Source of the DNA: Paraburkholderia tagetis
GTDB taxonomy: Bacteria; Pseudomonadota; Gammaproteobacteria; Burkholderiales; Burkholderiaceae
DNA: 64,000 nucleotides
NCBI RefSeq assembly: GCF_022213065.1
Contig: NZ_JAKLJA010000004.1
Location: forward strand, 1-64,000
Direction: 5' to 3'
Made by a program: the position numbers and the translations under genes. This document shows positions 18,301 to 27,469 of this stretch, in pieces (position 1 is the first letter of the stretch; every line of letters begins with the position of its first letter). Below the pieces are notes generated by a model. It did not search any database. It was not told the origin of the DNA and was given only the letters and a program-made list of their open reading frames with translations.

Positions 18301-20499
18301 ATGGATGAAATGACGAACCGCAGTCTCATGAACCGCTTCCCCACCGCCTCCGAATTTCGCCCGCGCGTCTGGGCCATGGGCATCAGCCGCCTGCGCGACC
18401 TGTTCCGCGACATCGCCGGCGAGTACGAGGGGCTTGCCGACCTGCGCGTGGTCCCGCGCGGCTTCGAGGAGGCCGCAGCCGAAATCGCGGCCGCGGCGCC
18501 CAACCAGCGGCCCGACGTGGTCGTGGCGGCAGGCTCGAACGGCACCTGGCTGAAGGCGCGCATCGACTTGCCGGTGGTGCTCGTGCAGCCCACGGGCTTC
18601 GACGTGATGCAGGCGCTCGCGCGCGCGCGCCGCGAGGCCGACCTGGTCGCGCTCGTGACCTATGGCGAGACGCCCGCCGAGGTGCGGCGTTTCGCGAGCG
18701 CGTACGGTCTGGACGTGGTGTTCGCCTCGTATCGCACCGTGCAGGACGCCGAGGCCTGCGTGCTGGACCTGCGCGACCGGGGCGTGGGCGCGGTCGTGGG
18801 GCCGGGTCATGTGAACGATCTCGCGGCGCGGCTCGGGCTCGTGCCGTTCTTCGTCTATTCGCGCTCCTCGGTGCGCGGGGCCTTCGACAATGCGCTCGAA
18901 GTCGTGCAGGCCACGCGGCGCGAAACGCAGCGGCGCCAGCGTCTGGACAGCGTATTACAGCATTTGCGTGACGGCGTGGTGGCGCTCGACGCCAACGGGC
19001 GCGTGGAGGCGATCAACCAGCGCCTCGCCGCCGTGCTCGGCATCGACCCAGCGGCGGCGGCGGGCCGGCAGCTCGAAGACCTCGCGCCCGACATCGCCTT
19101 CACGCTGCCCGACGCCGACGGCGAATCGCTCGAAACCGTGCGCGGCGTGAGCTATGTCGTGCATCGCGGGCCGCTCGTCGACAACGGCGTGGCCTCGGGC
19201 GCCGTGCTCACGTTCCAGGAGTCGCGCGCCGTGGAGCGCCTCGACCGCACGCTGCGCTCGCGCCAGCGCACGCAGCAGTTCGTGGCGCGCTACCGGCTGG
19301 ACGACCTGAGCGGCGCGACGCCGGGCATCGCGCGCGTGCGCCAGCTCGCGCAGCGCTACGCCCGCTCGGACGCCACCGTGCTGATCCGTGGCGAGAGCGG
19401 CACGGGCAAGGAGATGATCGCGCAGGGCATCCACCGCGAGAGCCCGCGGCGCGATTTCCCGTTCGTGGCGATCAATTGCGGCGCGTTTCCCGAGGCGCTG
19501 CTGGAGAGCGAGCTGTTCGGCTACGAGGAAGGCGCGTTCACGGGCGCGCGGCGCGGCGGCAAGGTCGGGCTGATCGAGGCCGCGCACCGCGGCACGCTCT
19601 TTCTCGACGAGATCGGCGAGATGCCGCTGCCGTTGCAAAGCCGCCTGCTGCGCGTGCTGCAGGAGCGCGAGGTGGTGCGCCTGGGTGCGACCGAACCTAC
19701 ACGCGTGGACGTGCGCGTGGTGGCGGCCACGCACCGCGCGCTCACCGAGCAGATCGAATCGGGCGAGTTCCGCGCGGACCTGTTCTATCGTCTGAACATC
19801 CTGAACCTGGCGATTCCGCCGCTGCGCGAGCGCGGCGCCGACATCGTGCCGCTCGCGGCCGAATTGCTGTTGCAGTCGTCGCGCCGCGAGCCGCGCGTGG
19901 CGCTGCGCATCCGCACGCAGGACGACGCGACACGCGCGCTCGCGCCCGTGGGCGACGCGCTGGCGCGTCACGACTGGCCCGGCAACGTGCGCGAACTGCA
20001 GAACGTGGTGGAGCGGATGGTGGTGGAACTCGCGGATTCGGACGTGGACGTGCTCACGCCCGAGGTGCTGCGCGCGATCGCGCCGGAGGTGTTCGAGCTG
20101 CGCGGCGGCGCGGCGCGAGGGATGGCGATGAGGGCCGTCGAGGCATTACAGGACGATTCGGCCGATGCAGCCGGCGTGGTGGAGCTAGCCGCTCAGCCGC
20201 TCACCTTGCGCGAACGCAGCCTGACGGTGGAAGCCGACGAGATTCGCGCGGCGCTCGAAGCGCATGGCGGCGACCGCGACCGCGTGTGCGCGCAACTCGG
20301 CATCAGCAAGACGACGCTCTGGCGGCGCCTGAACGCCACGAAGGCCAGGCCGGGTGCGAACCACGCAAGCGGCGCAAACGGGGGAGGTAGCGCAAGCGGC
20401 GCAAGCGGCGAAAGCAGCGCAAGCAGCGCAAGCGGCGGAAGCGGCGGAAGCAGCGCAAGCAGCCTGCCCGCGCGGCGCAAACCGCCGCGCGAAGCATGA
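18301..20499 (+). CDS. prpR: Propionate catabolism sigma-54 activator
   Basis: This 732-residue bacterial enhancer-binding protein has an N-terminal PrpR sensor domain (about 15-185) that in the family senses 2-methylcitrate, a PAS-like region (about 215-310), an AAA+ domain (about 335-575) with Walker A GESGTGKE and the sigma-54 contact loop GAFTGA, and a C-terminal Fis-type helix-turn-helix (about 645-685, VCAQLGISKTTLWRRL). It activates the divergent prp operon. After the helix-turn-helix there is an unusual Gly/Ser/Ala tail of ~45 residues encoded by short repeats. The ribosome site is weak and ATG 18310 or 18328 are alternative starts. Confidence 0.94.
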   Translation: MDEMTNRSLMNRFPTASEFRPRVWAMGISRLRDLFRDIAGEYEGLADLRVVPRGFEEAAAEIAAAAPNQRPDVVVAAGSNGTWLKARIDLPVVLVQPTGFDVMQALARARREADLVALVTYGETPAEVRRFASAYGLDVVFASYRTVQDAEACVLDLRDRGVGAVVGPGHVNDLAARLGLVPFFVYSRSSVRGAFDNALEVVQATRRETQRRQRLDSVLQHLRDGVVALDANGRVEAINQRLAAVLGIDPAAAAGRQLEDLAPDIAFTLPDADGESLETVRGVSYVVHRGPLVDNGVASGAVLTFQESRAVERLDRTLRSRQRTQQFVARYRLDDLSGATPGIARVRQLAQRYARSDATVLIRGESGTGKEMIAQGIHRESPRRDFPFVAINCGAFPEALLESELFGYEEGAFTGARRGGKVGLIEAAHRGTLFLDEIGEMPLPLQSRLLRVLQEREVVRLGATEPTRVDVRVVAATHRALTEQIESGEFRADLFYRLNILNLAIPPLRERGADIVPLAAELLLQSSRREPRVALRIRTQDDATRALAPVGDALARHDWPGNVRELQNVVERMVVELADSDVDVLTPEVLRAIAPEVFELRGGAARGMAMRAVEALQDDSADAAGVVELAAQPLTLRERSLTVEADEIRAALEAHGGDRDRVCAQLGISKTTLWRRLNATKARPGANHASGANGGGSASGASGESSASSASGGSGGSSASSLPARRKPPREA
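20391..20463 (+). repeat. Short GCAAGC-type repeats in the prpR 3' end
   Basis: Degenerate tandem 9-base units of the type GCAAGCGGC / GCAAGCAGC encode Ser-Ala-Ser and Ser-Gly-Gly stretches after the last structured domain of PrpR. They look like slippage-driven growth of the gene end and are unlikely to matter for folding. Confidence 0.75.
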
Positions 20500-20533
20500 C
20501 GCGCAGGCGCGCGTCGCCGCCCTCAGCACGCGC

Positions 20534-20926
20534 TTAGTTCTTGATCCCGTTCAGCAGCTTCGCAACCGCGCCGTGCTGGTGCAGCACCTCGGGACTCTTT
20601 TGCAGGAGCGCCTGATAGCGCTCGAAAAATTCCACCGATTCCTCGCCCGCGAAGAGCCCGGCCACGCCTTCGGCGGCGCCCACGCGGTCTTCGGATTTCG
20701 CGTCCTTCGCGTCAAGCGTTTCGTCGACGTTCGCGATCACCGTCGAGAGCGGCATCAGCCAGCGGAACCCCGAGCCGTTGATCAACACCTGCAGGAAGGC
20801 GGCCGGCGTCGTCGGCCCGAACTCGCGTTCGTACTCGGCGCGCTCGTGGTCGAGAATCGCCTTGTGCAGCGTGAGGAGCGGCTTGCGGACCTCGGAGAGG
20901 AACTGGATTGCGCGTGCTTCGTCCAT
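20534..20926 (-). CDS. Conserved hypothetical protein
   Basis: This soluble, probably all-helical protein of 130 residues (MDEARAIQFLSEVRKPLLTL...) has no signal peptide or membrane segment. I do not recognise a named family; Glu/Leu-rich helices and a central GFRWLMPLS segment are the main features. The start at 20926 has AGGAG eight bases upstream, while an open extension to 20968 is not needed. It converges on prpR, with only 34 bases between the stops. Confidence 0.7.
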   Translation of the reverse strand: MDEARAIQFLSEVRKPLLTLHKAILDHERAEYEREFGPTTPAAFLQVLINGSGFRWLMPLSTVIANVDETLDAKDAKSEDRVGAAEGVAGLFAGEESVEFFERYQALLQKSPEVLHQHGAVAKLLNGIKN

Positions 20927-21239
20927 TGTGGCGGCTCCTGGTTTGGGTTCGACATCGCGCGGCCGCAAGGCTCGCGTCCATGCCGACGATGGTAGCGCAA
21001 TGGGGCTGCGCGCGTTGCCCTGATGCTGCGCCGCCGAATCAGGCTGGCGTGCGCAGGCTGGGAGGCGGCGCTACACTCGGCCGGTTCCCGAAAGGCCGCG
21101 ATCGCGCCGCCGCATGCGCGGCTGTATGGGCCTTGGCGCCTTAGCGTCTTGCGCCTTGGCGCCGCGCGCCGCAACAACGTGCGCGCGGCCTTCGATCGGT
21201 TGAAATCAATCGACCATTCCCGTACCGGAGAGCCGCCAT
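20927..21239. other. Divergent intergenic region
   Basis: This 313-base stretch separates the hypothetical gene (minus) from the DNA glycosylase (plus). I see no gene, no strong promoter pair and no hairpin with a T run. The last bases carry the GGAGAG ribosome site of the glycosylase. Confidence 0.5.
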
Positions 21240-21950
21240 ATGTCGACATTGGCCAGCAACGACCAGACGCCCGCCTGCGCCGCGCCCGCAGCGCTGCCCA
21301 TCGTGCCGCTGCGCCGCGAGGAACTGCCAATCGATACCGTCGAGCTCGCGCGTTTCATGGTCGGCAAGTATCTGGTCCGCGATGCCGGCGAAGGCGCCGA
21401 TGACGCGCGCATCGCGGGACGCCTCGTCGAAGTGGAGGCCTATCCGCTCGGCGACTCGACGAGTCATGCATTTATCGGGCGGCGCGCCTGGAACGCGTCG
21501 ATGTTTCTCGCGCGCGGCCATGCCTATGTGCGGCTCACTTACGGCAGCGCCTACATGCTCAACATGGCGAGCGAGGCTGAGGAGGTGGGGGCGGGCGTGC
21601 TGTTTCGCGCGGTGGAGCCGCTCGAAGGGATGGCGGTCATGGAGCTCCGGCGTCGCGGCGCACCGCTGCGCGATCTCGCGCGCGGACCGGGACGGCTCAC
21701 GCAGGCTTACGACATCGGCGCGTCATTCGATGGCGTCGATCTGTGCGGCGGGCAAGGGCTTTGGATCGGGCGGCTCGGCGAGACGATGCAAAAACGAGTG
21801 CAGCAGGGGATGCCGCAGGAGCCGGCGCGGGTCGTGGGCGTCACGACGCGTATTGGCCTGTCGCGCGAAACCCATCGGCTGCTGCGCTTCTACGAGGCGG
21901 GCAGCCCTTTTGTCAGCGGTCCGCGCAGGCTGCTGTCGGGCGATGCCTGA
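21240..21950 (+). CDS. DNA-3-methyladenine glycosylase (AAG/Mpg family)
   Basis: This 236-residue base-excision repair enzyme removes alkylated purines from DNA. The AAG-fold signatures are present: [32 protein letters not shown] (with the catalytic Glu in VEVEAY), the nucleotide-flipping [14 protein letters not shown] segment and the late [11 protein letters not shown] block. The conserved TxRN of many members is here RRAWNASMF. It has a good ribosome site and appears monocistronic. Confidence 0.92.
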   Translation: MSTLASNDQTPACAAPAALPIVPLRREELPIDTVELARFMVGKYLVRDAGEGADDARIAGRLVEVEAYPLGDSTSHAFIGRRAWNASMFLARGHAYVRLTYGSAYMLNMASEAEEVGAGVLFRAVEPLEGMAVMELRRRGAPLRDLARGPGRLTQAYDIGASFDGVDLCGGQGLWIGRLGETMQKRVQQGMPQEPARVVGVTTRIGLSRETHRLLRFYEAGSPFVSGPRRLLSGDA

Positions 21951-22107
21951 GGCCGATTCCTTGCATATTGCATTGTTGTCTTGAGCGAAACTGTATTTTT
22001 GAGAAATAGGTATTTGCCCTTATCTCCAGGCTCAATAAACTTGGAATTGTTGGCTTGCGGCAAGGTGCTGCACGCCAGCACACAACAAGCGATGGAGGTA
22101 AGTGATC

Positions 22108-22476
22108 ATGAAGACCCGTACCCTGATTCAAGCCGCAGTGGTTGCGGCCCTCGTTGCCGCGCCGGCGCTGTCGTTCGCTCAGGACCAGATGAACGCGCCG
22201 AAGACCCGCGCCGAAGTGCGCCAGGAACTGATCCAGCTCGAGCAGGCCGGTTACAACCCGGCAATCGCCAACGACGCCACCTATCCGCAAGACATCCAGG
22301 CCGCCGAAGCGCGCGTTTCGCAGCAAGAAGGCATGGCCCAGACGCAATTGCCGGTTGCCGACACTACCGGCTACGGCGGCGCGCCCATGGGCACGATGCA
22401 ATCGGGCCAGCCGGCGCCGCGTATGGTACCGGCAGCACCTGCCGCACCGTCGCAGTCGACCTATTTCGGTAACTGA
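22108..22476 (+). CDS. DUF4148 secreted protein
   Basis: This 122-residue exported protein has a clear signal peptide (MKTRTLIQAAVVAALVAAPALSFA) and a DUF4148 core (KTRAEVRQELIQLEQAGYNP...YPQDIQAAEARV), a family expanded in Burkholderia. The function is unknown and the location is probably periplasmic. The start at 22108 lies nine bases after GGAGG; a GTG two codons earlier is an alternative. A strong terminator follows. Confidence 0.9.
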   Translation: MKTRTLIQAAVVAALVAAPALSFAQDQMNAPKTRAEVRQELIQLEQAGYNPAIANDATYPQDIQAAEARVSQQEGMAQTQLPVADTTGYGGAPMGTMQSGQPAPRMVPAAPAAPSQSTYFGN

Positions 22477-22639
22477 TTTCGACGTTTCGGCATTTCGACG
22501 TCCTGGCGCGGCGCGCAGCCCGCGCACCCCTCCTCGATCGCAGCGGCCAGACGGGCAGCGCCCGCCTGGCCGGCTCGCCGGTTCGCAAGCCCCCGCACGA
22601 ATTTCATGCGTGAAACCTCCGCCGCCGCAAGGTGGCCTC

Positions 22640-22669
22640 GCCCAACCCGCTCCGGATTGGGCTTTTTTT
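22640..22669 (+). terminator. Rho-independent terminator after DUF4148 gene
   Basis: Stem GCCCAA (22640-22645) pairs with TTGGGC (22657-22662), with an 11-base loop that can partly pair, and is followed directly by seven T (22663-22669). Confidence 0.85.
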
Positions 22670-22721
22670 GCTGGATGCGGGGCCAGTGCGCCCGAAGGGC
22701 CGCCTCGCGCGGCGCTGGCCG

Positions 22722-23165
22722 TCAGGTGCCCGTGCCGCCGGTGATGTAATGCTCGAGCTGCGAGATCGTGAACTGCTGCTCGGCGATGATTTCCTTCACG
22801 AGGTCGCCGATCGACACCATGCCCACGAGCCGGCCATTGGCCATGACGGGCAGGTGGCGCATGCGCCGCTCGGTCATGAGCGCCATGCAGTCGTAGGTGG
22901 TCTGGTCGGGCTGCACGAAACGCACATGCGGGGTCATGATGTCGCGCACGGCAGTCGTCTTGGACGACCGGTCCATCAGCACGATCTTGCGCGCATAGTC
23001 GCGCTCGGTGACGATGCCGACGATCGCGTCGCCGTCGGTGACCACCAGCGCGCCGATCCGCTTTTCGGCCATCAGGCGGATCGCGTTGAACACGGAATCG
23101 CCTGCGGTGATCGTATGGACCGCCTGGTCCGGCTTGGAATTGAGTACTTGGGCAACGCTCGTCAT
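22722..23165 (-). CDS. CBS-pair domain protein
   Basis: This 147-residue cytoplasmic protein consists almost entirely of two CBS motifs (about 10-65 and 77-130), with VTERDYARKIVL ending the first and GMVSIGDLVKEII ending the second. Such free-standing CBS pairs bind adenine nucleotides and act as energy sensors; the partner is unknown. The start at 23165 has AGGAGT upstream; an open extension to 23243 is rejected. It is convergent with the DUF4148 gene and divergent from ribA. Confidence 0.9.
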   Translation of the reverse strand: MTSVAQVLNSKPDQAVHTITAGDSVFNAIRLMAEKRIGALVVTDGDAIVGIVTERDYARKIVLMDRSSKTTAVRDIMTPHVRFVQPDQTTYDCMALMTERRMRHLPVMANGRLVGMVSIGDLVKEIIAEQQFTISQLEHYITGGTGT

Positions 23166-23428
23166 AGGGCGACTCCTGTTCGTCCTTCTTGTCGTTCGGA
23201 CATTGCGTGGTGTGGCACGGGCGGGTGCGCGCGGCTCGTGCACGTTCGGTAAGCCATGAAAGCCCTATCAGTATAGGCGGATGGGGGCGAGCGCGGCGCG
23301 CGGATATGCGCGCGAAGGCACGCAGCGCCAGGGGGCGGCGGGGCGGGATGGGCCAAATGGCGGTACACTCCGGTTCCAAACTTCAATCCGGCCTTCGGCC
23401 GGTTTATGCCAGTCATTTGTTCCAGATC

Positions 23429-24076
23429 ATGCCTACGCTTCAAGAGCCGTCCTGCGCCGACGGCGACAACGCCAACGAATGCGTCGTGCTTGACGCGGCC
23501 GCCACGCTGCCCACCCGTTACGGCACGTTCGAGTCCTATGTCTACCGGGTCAAGGACGGCGGCGCCGAGCACGTCGCGCTCGTGATGGGCGACGTGGGGG
23601 GCGGCGAGCCCGTGCTCGCGCGCCTGCACTCCGAATGCCTGACCGGCGACGTGTTCGGTTCGTACCGCTGCGACTGCGGCGAGCAACTCGACCTCGCGCT
23701 GCGCTACATCGCGGCCGAGGGGCGCGGCGTGCTGCTGTACCTGCGCGGCCACGAGGGCCGGGGTATCGGCCTGTCGAACAAGATCCGCGCCTACCAGCTA
23801 CAGCAGCAGGGGCGCGACACCGTCGAGGCGAATCTCGACCTGGGCTTGCCCGACGACGCGCGCGAATACGACTCGGCGGCGGCGATCCTGCGGCTGTTGA
23901 AGGTCACGTCGGTGCGGCTGATGAGCAATAACCCGAAAAAATTCGATACGCTCTCGAAGCACGGCATCCCCGTGATCGAGCGCGTCGCGCTGGCGATCCC
24001 GATGCGCGAGGAAAACGAACGTTATATCCGCACCAAGCAGGTGAAGTTTGGGCATTACTTTGAAGAGAATGAATAG
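23429..24076 (+). CDS. ribA: GTP cyclohydrolase II
   Basis: This 215-residue stand-alone RibA performs the first step of riboflavin synthesis, opening the GTP imidazole ring. The zinc ligands C70, C81 and C83 ([17 protein letters not shown]) and the [10 protein letters not shown] catalytic loop are intact, followed by [11 protein letters not shown] and LMSNNPKK. The start at 23429 gives the family length, though its ribosome site is weak. A CCGGCC-TTC-GGCCGG hairpin lies upstream, but I see no FMN riboswitch. No other rib gene is nearby. Confidence 0.93.
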   Translation: MPTLQEPSCADGDNANECVVLDAAATLPTRYGTFESYVYRVKDGGAEHVALVMGDVGGGEPVLARLHSECLTGDVFGSYRCDCGEQLDLALRYIAAEGRGVLLYLRGHEGRGIGLSNKIRAYQLQQQGRDTVEANLDLGLPDDAREYDSAAAILRLLKVTSVRLMSNNPKKFDTLSKHGIPVIERVALAIPMREENERYIRTKQVKFGHYFEENE

Positions 24077-24988
24077 TCAGGATTGCTATTCGGATGAATG
24101 CCGGTCTCAGCGTTTAGATGGCTGAAAAATAAGCGTTTTCTAGAATTTCATAGCGGGACGGTAACTGCCTCTTCGCATATCCGAAAAAATAATGAACAAA
24201 AGTAATATTCGGATTGGTGATGAGCGGGCAGATTTGCTAGATTTATTCTAAGTAACTGATTTAAAACGGCGTTCTGTTGGAGTGCAAGCGCTGGGTCGAT
24301 TAGCCTCCGCTTATCTTTCTCGGTGTGAGTCGGCGATGCTGGCGTAGGTTTTTCCCCTGTTGGGAGCGAACCTACGCCATGTGTCTTTCTCCGCGAAAAA
24401 CCTGCGCCGGGAATCGACAACCCTTCGCGCACCGCCGCGATGTCAACCGCCCGAAAGAGTGATCTGATTGCCATGCTTCTCGGCATGGACCAGTTCAATG
24501 AACTCGCGTTGCGCTTGAGTTTGACTTTAACCACCTGGCGCTATGCAAATGCGCTCGCGCACCACCGGCCTGACGCTTTTAGTGTGTTTGCACAGGCTTC
24601 TGCTTCCGGAAGCGCTTTTCGATTCCATGTCGGCCGCAATCACTTGCACGTTTGCATGGGTCAAGCGGAGAAATAGCGCTCTATAACGATAGGAATACTT
24701 ATCGTAATGGCGATGTCGTGCTTCATTTTTTGCGTCAAACTTTGAATTCGTTGCCCGCAGCGATGGCGTTCCACGGCTCGCTGGTGGGTGGCTTCCATGA
24801 CGTCCGGCGGGTTGCAATGAAACCCGTTATGGAAAGGGACAGCGTCTGGACGAGCGCGGTCCGCTCGATACGCCGATGCGGTGTTTTGAGCAGCGGCATT
24901 CAGCTCAAGTGATCGGTCTCCACCAAGGCGCGTTCAACGTACCCCAGTATAATGAGTATCGACCTTTTCTCTGCGGGAGATCCGACTC
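24077..24988. other. Long less GC-rich intergenic region with inverted repeats
   Basis: About 910 bases without a recognisable gene; open frames on both strands resemble no family. Visible structure: a perfect 10-bp inverted repeat GGCGTAGGTT / AACCTACGCC (24341-24350, 24369-24378) with an inner CCC-GGG pair; a third related arm AAAAACCTGCGCC at 24396-24408; and an inverted repeat ACGATA-N8-TATCGT at 24686-24705. A TATAAT box at 24948-24953 may serve the next gene. The lower GC suggests acquired or decayed DNA. Confidence 0.55.
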
Positions 24989-25744
24989 TTGTCGAGCGTT
25001 GCGAAACTGCTGTCTATCCTCGAACTGTTCAAGGAGGATCGCTCGTTCCTCTCTGTTGAGGAGGTTGCCACCGAACTGTCGTGCTCGGTGCCCACTGCAT
25101 ACCGTTATCTGCGGGAACTGGTCGAGCCCGGGATGCTGCTGCGCTTCGCTGGCGGAGAGTATGGACTCGGTCCGCGGATCATCACGCTCGACTATCACCT
25201 GCGTATCTCCGATCCTCTCCTGAAGGCGGGCCAGCCCGTCATGCGCGAGATGGCCGGGCAATTGGGATTCGATATCGTGATGTCGCGCTGGTATGGCGAC
25301 GCGCTGGTCGACACGCATCGGGAAACACTCGACGCAACGCTCGACCTACGCTACGGACGCGGCCGGCCACGCCCGCTTTTTCTGGGCGCGGCGCCGAAGG
25401 CGATTCTCTCGACATTCCCCAAGGCCAAGCTCGCGACGCTGTTTGAAGCGTATCCGGAGGAGATCGCTGCGGGCGGTCTCGGCGACTCGCTCGAAGCGTT
25501 TCGCGCGAATCTGCTGAAGATCCGGCGCGCGGGTTTTTATCTCTCGCGAGGCGAGTTGGAGGCCGGCGTGTGCGCGCTGGCTGCTCCCGTCTTCATCGAC
25601 GATTCGGGCGAGGCGGTCGCTTCGCTCGCGGTCGTGGTGCCTGAGCACCGACTGGAATTTCTAAACGTCGACCGCCTGGTCGATGCTGTCAAGGATGGCG
25701 CAGCGCGCATTTCTGCGCGCACGCGCGTCTTGATCGAGTCCTGA
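24989..25744 (+). CDS. IclR-family transcriptional regulator
   Basis: This 251-residue regulator has a winged helix at the N-terminus (about 1-65, SVEEVATELSCSVPTAYRYL) and an IclR effector domain (about 75-245). It starts with TTG, preceded by GGGAG. It is the first gene of the aromatic region, directly before the glyoxalase-type gene and the FAH hydrolase promoter, so it most likely controls the 26.5-30.5 kb genes in response to an aromatic acid (inference from position). A 15-bp inverted repeat at 26501-26515 is a possible target. Confidence 0.9.
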   Translation: MSSVAKLLSILELFKEDRSFLSVEEVATELSCSVPTAYRYLRELVEPGMLLRFAGGEYGLGPRIITLDYHLRISDPLLKAGQPVMREMAGQLGFDIVMSRWYGDALVDTHRETLDATLDLRYGRGRPRPLFLGAAPKAILSTFPKAKLATLFEAYPEEIAAGGLGDSLEAFRANLLKIRRAGFYLSRGELEAGVCALAAPVFIDDSGEAVASLAVVVPEHRLEFLNVDRLVDAVKDGAARISARTRVLIES

Positions 25745-25811
25745 AGGTTCGCCGTACGGCGAGGTTGCTCCGCCCATTTGGACGGAGCCTTACCCCGCCG
25801 TCGCTGCTCCT

Positions 25812-26441
25812 TCAAGCCGACTTCTGGCGTCGCCCGTCGCGGCCGCTTTCGTTGTCGCCGCTTGAATTGCCTGGCACGGTCAGCCCCATGCGTACGGCCA
25901 TTTCACTTTTCCACTCCTCACGCGCACGAAACCCCGGCAGCGTGCGCGCATGCCGCTCTACGGTAGCCATCAGTTCGGCGTCCGGCAGAGAGAAGTCCAG
26001 CGGGACTCTCATCGGCTGATCTGCATACCAGGGCGTGTCGATGAACAGTTCGAGCCGGTTACCCTCTGGATCGCACGCGTAGAACGAAATGGCATTGCCA
26101 TGCGTCACCGGTGAGATTTCCTCCATCTGCTCCTGCACGAAGCGTTGATGAAAGCGCTTGAGCGTGGAGAGGCTGTCTGCTTCGAACGATAGCTGATTGA
26201 TCGGGTTGAAGGGCAGCGTCTCGGGCCGCCCGCTTGCCAGCACGATCTGGTGGTGAACGGCGGGGTCGCGGCTCAGGAACACAAGATCGACCGGGCCGCG
26301 CGGCGTCGTAAGCGTGCCGCGGTCCGTGACCGTGAACTCCAGCACCCGTGTGTAGAAGTCTTCCATCTTGGCCATGTCGTTAACGTAGAAGCCCATATGG
26401 CTAAGCGTCAGGCCCGATCGTTTGCTGCCCGGCAGTGTCAT
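25812..26441 (-). CDS. VOC-family extradiol dioxygenase-like protein
   Basis: This 209-residue protein has a vicinal-oxygen-chelate fold. Candidate metal ligands are H15 (LSHMGFYV), H63/H64 (AVHHQIVL) and E131 (NRLELFIDTPW), which fits a catechol 2,3-dioxygenase-like metalloenzyme. A C-terminal extension after ~150 contains LMATVERHARTLPGFR. GAGGAG precedes the start. It is divergent from the FAH/hydroxylase operon and could open the ring made by the neighbouring hydroxylase; this role is inferred. Another VOC activity such as an isomerase cannot be excluded. Confidence 0.82.
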   Translation of the reverse strand: MTLPGSKRSGLTLSHMGFYVNDMAKMEDFYTRVLEFTVTDRGTLTTPRGPVDLVFLSRDPAVHHQIVLASGRPETLPFNPINQLSFEADSLSTLKRFHQRFVQEQMEEISPVTHGNAISFYACDPEGNRLELFIDTPWYADQPMRVPLDFSLPDAELMATVERHARTLPGFRAREEWKSEMAVRMGLTVPGNSSGDNESGRDGRRQKSA

Positions 26442-26468
26442 GTCGTCTCCTCATGATAAACCCTGGTA

Positions 26469-26515
26469 AAAAACGCGTTGTGCGGCGCGTTTTTCTTAGT
26501 GTATTCTCAAAATAC
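26469..26515. promoter_or_regulatory. Divergent control region with inverted repeats
   Basis: Two dyads lie between the VOC gene and the FAH gene: AAAAACGCG / CGCGTTTTT (26469-26477, 26486-26494), and GTATT-N5-AATAC (26501-26515). The second is a good size for an IclR-type operator. The adjacent regulator gene at 24989 is the obvious candidate to bind here, but this is inference. Confidence 0.45.
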
Positions 26516-26581
26516 GATAAACGCACGAGAAATTGCGTCTGCCGGTCTTGGGAAAATTCTTACCTTTATCAATGGAGCATC

Positions 26582-27433
26582 ATGAAACTTGCGAGCTTTT
26601 CCACCCCTGAGGGTCCGTCGTTCGGCGTCGTGCGCGATCAGTCCGTGTACGACTTGCGCAAGCGTCTGGACGGCTGCCATGCCGATCTGAAGTCGCTAAT
26701 CGCAGCGGGCGACCTTGCCCGGGCGCAGCGAGTTACCGACGACGAACATGGCGACTACCCGCTCGCCGAGGTGGTACTCGAGCCGGTAATCCCCAATCCT
26801 CAGCAGATCTTCTGCGTCGGCCTGAATTACGCGGAGCACGTCCGGGAAACGAACCGCGAGACAACCGAGCAGCCGGTCATCTTCATGCGCCTGCCGGCCT
26901 CGCAGGTGGGCGCGGGGCAGCCGATGCTGCGTCCGCGCGAGTCGGCTCAGTTCGACTACGAAGGCGAGATCGCAGTAATCATCGGCCGCGGTGGCCGCCG
27001 CATTGCCGAGGCTGATGCATGGGCGCACATCGCAGGTTACAGCTGCTACAACGATGGCTCGATTCGCGACTGGCAGCGCCACACGGGGCAGTGGGGCCCT
27101 GGCAAGAACTTCTGGCGCACCGGTGCGTTCGGCCCGTGGATGGTCACGAGCGACGAAATCGAGCCGAGCGCGCTCATGACACTCGTCACGCGCCTGAACG
27201 GCCAGGAAGTGCAGCGTGCGACCACGGACATGCTGATCCACGGCATTGCGAAGCAGGTCGCCTATCTCTCGACCTTCACACCGCTCTTTCCCGGCGACGT
27301 CATCGTCACGGGCACGCCTGGTGGTGTCGGGGCCAAGCGCAATCCGCCGCTCTTCATGAAAGCCGGCGACCGCGTTGAAGTTGAGGTAGACCGAATCGGC
27401 ACGCTCGTCAACCCGATCGCCGACGAAGTCTGA
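26582..27433 (+). CDS. Fumarylacetoacetate hydrolase family protein
   Basis: This 283-residue FAH-fold enzyme has divalent-metal ligands E127 and E129 (DYEGEIAVIIG) and D158 (CYNDGSIRDWQ). The GLNYAEHVRE, WGPGKNFWRTGAFGPW and VTGTPGGVGAKRNPP blocks are standard. Members hydrolyse or isomerise beta-diketo ring-cleavage products. The start at 26582 follows GGAGC; an open extension to 26435 is rejected because it crosses the control region. It begins a plus-strand operon with the hydroxylase and transporter that follow. Confidence 0.9.
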   Translation: MKLASFSTPEGPSFGVVRDQSVYDLRKRLDGCHADLKSLIAAGDLARAQRVTDDEHGDYPLAEVVLEPVIPNPQQIFCVGLNYAEHVRETNRETTEQPVIFMRLPASQVGAGQPMLRPRESAQFDYEGEIAVIIGRGGRRIAEADAWAHIAGYSCYNDGSIRDWQRHTGQWGPGKNFWRTGAFGPWMVTSDEIEPSALMTLVTRLNGQEVQRATTDMLIHGIAKQVAYLSTFTPLFPGDVIVTGTPGGVGAKRNPPLFMKAGDRVEVEVDRIGTLVNPIADEV

Positions 27434-27469
27434 ACGCCTGGCGCTGCTTGCGGGCGGCGCTGTCAATCC

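Noticed and set aside
23280..23428. FMN riboswitch before ribA
   Set aside because: Only a simple CCGGCC hairpin is seen; the conserved RFN segments are missing.
24148..24676. Small open frames on both strands in the gap before the IclR gene
   Set aside because: No ribosome sites, no family resemblance, and they overlap hairpin-rich DNA.
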